Of a stretch of 64,000 nucleotides of DNA, positions 58,776 to 64,000 are shown piece after piece. Location of the stretch: assembly GCF_025519785.1 (NCBI RefSeq), contig NZ_JAOPKZ010000007.1:1-64000 (forward strand). Direction: 5' to 3'. The translations under genes were made by a program, and so were the position numbers. Position 1 is the stretch's first letter. The number at the start of each line of letters is the position of its first letter. The stretch comes from Staphylococcus marylandisciuri. GTDB lineage: Bacteria; Bacillota; Bacilli; Staphylococcales; Staphylococcaceae. The notes beneath the pieces were generated by a model. The model had not been told where the DNA came from, did not search any database, and saw nothing but the letters and a program-made list of their open reading frames with translations.

Positions 58776-61406
58776 CTATTTAGCATCATACCACGTGGAA
58801 CCATAACTTGATTCAACTTTAAGTGGTACATCTAAGTCCATGGCATGTTCCATTATATCTTTGACAAACAAGCTAAACGCTTCTACTTCATCCCTTGGAA
58901 TTTCAAAAATAAGCTCATCGTGAACTTGAAGTAATAAAGTAGCATTGAACTGAGTGTTTTTAATTTCTCGATCAAATTTCACCATTGCTAGTTTAATTAT
59001 ATCCGCCGCACTTCCTTGTATAGGGGTATTCATCGCAGTTCGTTCAGCAAAACTACGAACGTTGAAATTTCTACTTGTTATATCAGGTAAATAACGACGT
59101 CTATTTGATAACGTTTCAACAAATCCTTCAGATTTGGCTTGCTTCTTAATCACACTCATATACTCTTTAACTCCAGGGAAACTGTCTAAATAATCATCTA
59201 TAAATTTCTTAGCTTCCTTACGACTGATATTTAAACTCTGGCTCAAACCATAATCACTAATACCATATACAATTCCGAAGTTAACCGCCTTAGCTTGGCG
59301 GCGCATTAAACTATCAACTTCATCTGCTTCGACATTAAATACCTTCATAGCTGTAGCAGCGTGGATGTCATGATCATTTATAAAAGCATTTTTTAGGCTC
59401 TCGTCTCCAGTAATGTGCGCTAAAACGCGTAATTCTATTTGAGAATAGTCAGCGGAAAAGATCACGCTTTCTTTACTTGTAGGTTTAAAAGCTTTTCTAA
59501 TTCGCTTGCCTTCTTCTAATCTCACCGGTATATTTTGAAGATTTGGATCAACAGATGACAAGCGACCTGTTTGAGCAAGTGTTTGATTAAAGCGAGTATG
59601 AATGCGATTGTCTTCACTGATAACTTTTTGCAGCCCTTCAACATAAGTGGATTGCAATTTAGCTAGCTGGCGATATTCTAAGATGTGGTCAATAATAGGA
59701 TGTTCTCCCTGTAGTTGTTCTAGAACGTCAACTGCAGTAGAATATCCAGTCTTCGTTTTTTTAATTACTGGAAGCTCTAACGTCTCGAACAACACTACTC
59801 CCAATTGTTTAGGTGAGTTGATGTTGAATTCTTCTCCAGCCGCTTCGTAAATTTTGTTTACAAGCGCAGTTAGTTTTTCCTTTATTTCTTCTTCCATTTT
59901 CTGTAAATCAGCTTTGTCAGTATATATACCTATCTCTTCCATTTTACTTAAGGTATATGCTAAAGGAAGCTCCATGTTATTCAATAAGTCCAATTGATCA
60001 TGTGATTCTAACTCTTCGACCATCTTTGGTTTAGCTTCTGCTATGCTGTGAAGTATTTTTGCAACATGTTGCGTCAATACTTCGTCGTTCGGCACTGCTC
60101 GCTTTTTACCTTTTCCATAAATTTGAATATCAGTATCAACATAATTAAGGTCATACTGACTTACCACTGAACTGACATCATCGATTGAACGAGAAGGATC
60201 TATAATATAGCTAGCTAACATGATATCAAAATCGACATTTTGTATATTAATGTTTAAACGGTGCGCAACTACAAAAGTCTTCTTAGCATCATACACTATT
60301 TTTTTAGTGTCCTTACGCTCAAGCCAATCGATGAGTCCTTGATGTTTAGTCAGCTCCTCTATACCAACTACCAGATGTTTATCTTTAGCGTAAATACCAA
60401 ATTTCAGAATGTCATCTTTCAAATAATTCCCGCCGTCTACTTCAAAGTGAATAATGGCGTCATCAAGATTCGAGAATTCTATACCTTCTATTGAAGTAGT
60501 TGGATTAATAGTTATGTCAGCAGATGAACTATCACTTGAATGCTCATCCAATTGGTTAAGCAATTGTTTAAACTCTAATTCTTTAAAGAGTTCTATCTTA
60601 TCTGTTTCATCCTTCTCTTGAGGTAAGAGCGTGTCATCTAAACGTACTTCAAGTGGACTATCACAATTAATCGTCGCAAGTTTCTTACTCATTAAAGCAT
60701 CATTTTTACTTATTTCAAGCTTCTCTTTTAGTTTTTTTCCTGACACGTCATTCAGATGCTCATATACATTTTCAACTGTCTGGTATTGATTAAGTAACTT
60801 AATTGCTGTTTTCTCACCAACTCCGGCCACGCCTGGAATGTTGTCAGAAGTATCCCCCATTAAACCTTTCATATCGATGATCTGAGAAGGCGTTAAACCA
60901 TTGTATTTTTCAGCAATGAATTGAGGTGTATAATAGTCAACTTCAGTCACACCTTTTTTAGTATAATAAATTGTTACATTATCAGTGGCTAATTGAGTTA
61001 AGTCTCGATCACCAGTAACTATAATGGTTTCTAAATTACGCTTGTCAGCTTCTTTACTCAGTGTCCCTATTATGTCATCAGCCTCATAATGTTCAAGCTC
61101 ATAATGTTTGATTCGATAAGCATCTAATAACTTTCTTAAATAAGGTAGTTGTTCACTGAGTTCAGGCGGAGTTTTTTGACGTCCGCCTTTATATTCTTTA
61201 TACGTTTGGTGTCTAAAAGTCGTTTTGCCTGCATCAAATGCTACTAAGAAGTGATCCGGTTGTTCCTCTTTCAGAATTTTCTCAAGGAGCATGGTGAATC
61301 CGTAAATAGCATTTGTGTGTATTCCGGCTTTGTTCTGCAATAGAGGTAAAGCATAAAAGGCCCGGAAGCTTAAACTATTACCGTCTATTAAGACTAATTT
61401 ACTCAA
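58776..61406 (-). CDS. polA: DNA polymerase I
   Basis: 876 residues. The 5'-3' exonuclease domain (LIDGNSLSFRAFYALPLL; GVAGVGEKTAIKLL) covers about 1-290. The 3'-5' exonuclease-like domain lacks the DxE motif (HFEVDGGN in its place), as in Bacillus Pol I, so proofreading is probably absent. Polymerase motifs A (DYSQIELRVLAHI), B (RRQAKAVNFGIVYG) and C (LLQVHDELIFE) are intact. First gene of polA-mutM-coaE. Confidence 0.97.
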   Translation of the reverse strand: MSKLVLIDGNSLSFRAFYALPLLQNKAGIHTNAIYGFTMLLEKILKEEQPDHFLVAFDAGKTTFRHQTYKEYKGGRQKTPPELSEQLPYLRKLLDAYRIKHYELEHYEADDIIGTLSKEADKRNLETIIVTGDRDLTQLATDNVTIYYTKKGVTEVDYYTPQFIAEKYNGLTPSQIIDMKGLMGDTSDNIPGVAGVGEKTAIKLLNQYQTVENVYEHLNDVSGKKLKEKLEISKNDALMSKKLATINCDSPLEVRLDDTLLPQEKDETDKIELFKELEFKQLLNQLDEHSSDSSSADITINPTTSIEGIEFSNLDDAIIHFEVDGGNYLKDDILKFGIYAKDKHLVVGIEELTKHQGLIDWLERKDTKKIVYDAKKTFVVAHRLNINIQNVDFDIMLASYIIDPSRSIDDVSSVVSQYDLNYVDTDIQIYGKGKKRAVPNDEVLTQHVAKILHSIAEAKPKMVEELESHDQLDLLNNMELPLAYTLSKMEEIGIYTDKADLQKMEEEIKEKLTALVNKIYEAAGEEFNINSPKQLGVVLFETLELPVIKKTKTGYSTAVDVLEQLQGEHPIIDHILEYRQLAKLQSTYVEGLQKVISEDNRIHTRFNQTLAQTGRLSSVDPNLQNIPVRLEEGKRIRKAFKPTSKESVIFSADYSQIELRVLAHITGDESLKNAFINDHDIHAATAMKVFNVEADEVDSLMRRQAKAVNFGIVYGISDYGLSQSLNISRKEAKKFIDDYLDSFPGVKEYMSVIKKQAKSEGFVETLSNRRRYLPDITSRNFNVRSFAERTAMNTPIQGSAADIIKLAMVKFDREIKNTQFNATLLLQVHDELIFEIPRDEVEAFSLFVKDIMEHAMDLDVPLKVESSYGSTWYDAK

Positions 61407-61707
61407 TCTTTAAACCTCCAACATGGATTTACTTTCATTTTACCATAAACGATAACATGACCGAATACTTTAGCAATTGTATACACTAGTATCTAAATGA
61501 TAAGCAGTTAAGCCTGGCTTTAAGATAAGATGTAATCAGTAACTAAGTTTAACCTGAAACCTATAAATAGGAGTGAAATTAAGAATGCCAACCATTCAAT
61601 TCACTCCTATATACTAATATGTTATAACTGCTATTCGTTTTACTTAACTGTTTAACTTCTAAAAGTTACAGATCTCCAAACTTGTAATTGCAGTTCATTT
61701 AATAAAT
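61407..61707. other. Intergenic region polA-phoR
   Basis: 301 bases without a gene. An inverted repeat at 61568-61612 (TAGGAGTGAA ... TTCACTCCTA) may end phoPR transcription, but it lacks a good U-tract. No clear polA promoter is seen. Confidence 0.55.
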
Positions 61708-63399
61708 TTATTCAATCTCTAATGTTACTCTAAAGGTAGTACCTACTCCGAGTTCGCTTTCTACTTCAATTTGACCATTGTGAGCCTCTACAATATGCTT
61801 AGTAATAGACAGACCTAATCCCGTGCCTCCAGAGTCTCGACTGCGTGCTTTATCCACCCTATAGAAACGTTCAAAAATGTGGGCTTGATCCTCTTCGCTA
61901 ATACCTATCCCTGAATCTCTGACTTCTAGTTTACACTGGTTGTCTTCAGTATAAAGGCTTACTACAACTTCACTGTCCTCTCTAGAGTAACTTATCGCAT
62001 TGCTAAGCAAGTTGACTATGACCTGAGTTAGCTTAGATTTATTCCCATTAATAATGAGCTGTTGTTCAATATCTTCTTGTAGATGTATGTCCTTTTCCTC
62101 AGCTAAGTGTTCAAGGTTCATCATCGTCTCAAGACAGAGTGCTGAAAAGTTAAACTTCTCTTTCTTAATAACATTTTGTTGTTCTATATGAGATAAATCC
62201 AATAAATCAGTCACTAGTGATTCTATCCTATCTGACTCTTTATAAATAATACTTAAAAATGAATCTAATGATGTCTCATCATTTTTAGCTCCATCAAGTA
62301 ATGTTTCTGAAAACCCTTTGATAGAAGTGATAGGCGTTTTAAGCTCATGAGAAACATTCGCTACAAATTCTCTGCGCAAGTTTTCTAATTTTTTGAGGTG
62401 AGTAATGTCATGTAACACTACTATCAAACCATATAGATGTTTTCTCGTCGATGAAAGCACAGGCACACATGCCATATCAAAATATTTTTCATGAACTTGA
62501 GTTAAATTAAGCTTAATTTGTTTATAAATAGACCTTTCTGTCTTAAATCCTTGAGCGATGTAGCTCTGTAATTCTGTATCTAAATAATCAGTATAACGCT
62601 CGTTAATAATATAATTTTTAGGTTTAAAATTATCATAGTACGCTTGATTGGCGACTACAATTTCTCCCTTATTGTTTATCATTAAGATAGAACTCGGTAT
62701 ATTCTCAATTGTAGCTGTTAACCGATGGGCTTGTAACTTTTGTTCATGATTTAAAATTTGCAATCTACGCGCTAAATTATTGGTGGTCACAAAGAGTGCT
62801 TTAGTTTCTTTAACGTTACTTTCAGGGATTCTAATATGGTAATGTCCATCTACTAGGAGTGACGTCGCGTAAGTCACTTCATTTATCGGCCGGATATAAG
62901 TTCGATGGATATGGCGCACCACGAAATACAGCATAACAAGCACAAACAAGCCAATCATACCGATATACTTCCATACTGCAATCTTTAAATTGTGTATTTT
63001 TTCGTCAGTACCACTAATAATTACTTCATAATTTCCTCTAAAAGTTTTTGAAGTAAACCGGTGATTTGAATGGTATTTATCATATAGATAAGTTGAAGGA
63101 TTCGCTTCATTATTGATTTCTGGATTAACTTTTACCTTTCCTTCCGTGGTAAAAATATCTTTTCCATTTTTCTCAATGTGTATAGTTAACTCTTTATTTT
63201 TAGCTATGTTATGTACTTGATTAGTTTTATTATCCTTCACTAAGTCAATATAATGCTGGGCTTCATGATCAAGTTCCCTTTCATGACTATCAGCTACTGT
63301 TTGTGAGACAACATGTGTAATGATGAAACCGAGTAAAAGTAAACTTACAATGGTTAATGACCAAAGTAGTATAAGTAAACGCTGATGAAACTTAAGCAT
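61708..63399 (-). CDS. phoR: Phosphate-responsive sensor histidine kinase PhoR
   Basis: 563 residues: membrane helix at about 8-30, extracellular region to about 140, second helix at about 143-162, HAMP, PAS domain (about 230-320), HisKA with the phospho-acceptor in VANVSHELKTPITSIKG, and an ATPase domain with DSGIGI and GGTGLGLSI. It phosphorylates PhoP when phosphate is low. Its ATG shares one base with the phoP stop (TAATG). Confidence 0.94.
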   Translation of the reverse strand: MLKFHQRLLILLWSLTIVSLLLLGFIITHVVSQTVADSHERELDHEAQHYIDLVKDNKTNQVHNIAKNKELTIHIEKNGKDIFTTEGKVKVNPEINNEANPSTYLYDKYHSNHRFTSKTFRGNYEVIISGTDEKIHNLKIAVWKYIGMIGLFVLVMLYFVVRHIHRTYIRPINEVTYATSLLVDGHYHIRIPESNVKETKALFVTTNNLARRLQILNHEQKLQAHRLTATIENIPSSILMINNKGEIVVANQAYYDNFKPKNYIINERYTDYLDTELQSYIAQGFKTERSIYKQIKLNLTQVHEKYFDMACVPVLSSTRKHLYGLIVVLHDITHLKKLENLRREFVANVSHELKTPITSIKGFSETLLDGAKNDETSLDSFLSIIYKESDRIESLVTDLLDLSHIEQQNVIKKEKFNFSALCLETMMNLEHLAEEKDIHLQEDIEQQLIINGNKSKLTQVIVNLLSNAISYSREDSEVVVSLYTEDNQCKLEVRDSGIGISEEDQAHIFERFYRVDKARSRDSGGTGLGLSITKHIVEAHNGQIEVESELGVGTTFRVTLEIE

Positions 63400-64000
63400 T
63401 AATTTTTAGGCCTTTCCAATTTGTAGCCAAGTCCTCGCACTGTTTTAATTAAGGTTGGTTGCTTTGGATTTTCTTCTAACTTATCTCTTAAATGACTAAC
63501 ATGTACATCCACGATTCTCGAATCCCCTGCAAATTCATAATTCCATACTGAGTTCAACATATGTTCACGCGTGATGACACGCCCTTGTCGTTCTATTAAA
63601 TATAGAAGTAACTCAAACTCTTTCGGAGTGAGTTCTAAAAGTTCATCATCTTTGTATACTTCAAAGAAATCAGGTCTAATTCTAATAGAACCTATGATTA
63701 TATCTTCATCATCATCGTTGTTCTCCATCTCTTTGATCATAACAGCACGCCGTAATATCGCTTTTACTCTAGCAACTACTTCTCTAGGAGAAAATGGTTT
63801 AGTCATGTAATCGTCAGCTCCTAATTCTAAGCCGAGAACCCGATCAAATTCATCTTCTTTAGCTGTAAGCATTAAAATTGGAACTAGATTTTTATTAGTT
63901 CGAACGTTCTTACATACTTCAATGCCATCCTTTTTGGGTAACATAACATCTAATACTACTAGATCAGGAGCACTGTCATCTATTTTTTTTAACGCTTCTT
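63399..64000 (-). CDS. phoP: Response regulator PhoP (5' end beyond window)
   Basis: OmpR-family regulator of the phosphate regulon; the frame runs unbroken to the window edge, so the first residues are missing. The receiver domain keeps the phospho-acceptor in VVLDVMLPKKDG and the conserved lysine in MTKPFSPREV. The winged-helix domain ends GLGYKLERPKN. The 5' end of the gene is off the right edge on the minus strand. Confidence 0.95.
   Translation of the reverse strand, partial: EALKKIDDSAPDLVVLDVMLPKKDGIEVCKNVRTNKNLVPILMLTAKEDEFDRVLGLELGADDYMTKPFSPREVVARVKAILRRAVMIKEMENNDDDEDIIIGSIRIRPDFFEVYKDDELLELTPKEFELLLYLIERQGRVITREHMLNSVWNYEFAGDSRIVDVHVSHLRDKLEENPKQPTLIKTVRGLGYKLERPKN

Overview
This window is a stretch of Staphylococcus core chromosome. 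The evidence is the AT-rich sequence, the protein families, the gene order (phoPR-polA-mutM-coaE-gapB-nrdR-dnaB-dnaI-thrS-lysP-infC-rpmI-rplT-tig-clpX-ysxC-hemAXCDBL-valS-folC-comC-radC-mreCD-rplU-prp-rpmA-obg-ruvAB-queA-tgt-yajC-secDF-recJ-apt-rsh-dtd-lytH-hisS-aspS) and staphylococcal STAR-type intergenic repeats. The order matches that known from S. aureus, but the intergenic DNA differs, so a non-aureus species is likely. I cannot name the species. Almost every gene is on the minus strand, so operons read from high to low coordinates. The exceptions are mdh, tag and a 56-residue membrane protein.

Layout. Positions 1-3.0 kb hold mdh, tcdA and 6S RNA, set among several copies of a modular hairpin repeat. 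From 3.0 to 13.2 kb lie aspS/hisS behind a T-box, then lytH, dtd, rsh, and apt with recJ. From 13.8 to 22.6 kb lie secDF, two tandem yajC-like genes, tgt, queA, ruvBA, an ACT-domain regulator and obg. From 23.0 to 28.2 kb lie the L27/Prp/L21 operon with an L21 leader, mreCD, three small or uncharacterised genes, radC and the prepilin peptidase comC. From 28.9 to 33.7 kb lie folC and valS behind a T-box, and divergent tag. From 33.9 to 41.4 kb lie an AbrB-family membrane protein and the heme operon hemAXCDBL. From 41.6 to 50.0 kb lie ysxC, clpX, tig, a TPR-like protein, a Nudix hydrolase, the infC-rpmI-rplT operon with its leader, and lysP behind a lysine riboswitch. From 50.4 to 64 kb lie thrS behind a T-box, dnaI/dnaB/nrdR, a five-unit STAR array, gapB with a candidate cre site, coaE/mutM/polA, and phoR with most of phoP, which runs off the window.

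Regulation is largely by RNA: three T-boxes, a lysine riboswitch, the L20 and L21 leaders and 6S RNA are all recognisable. The less expected content is a multi-hairpin intergenic repeat family with at least eight copies. It occurs in both orientations and in complete, tandem and precisely shortened forms, and it appears to serve as operon and 6S RNA terminators. Other points are the second YajC-like gene, a probable AUA start for infC and possibly comC, and two short genes (52 and 56 codons). I saw no prophage, insertion sequence, CRISPR array or tRNA gene.
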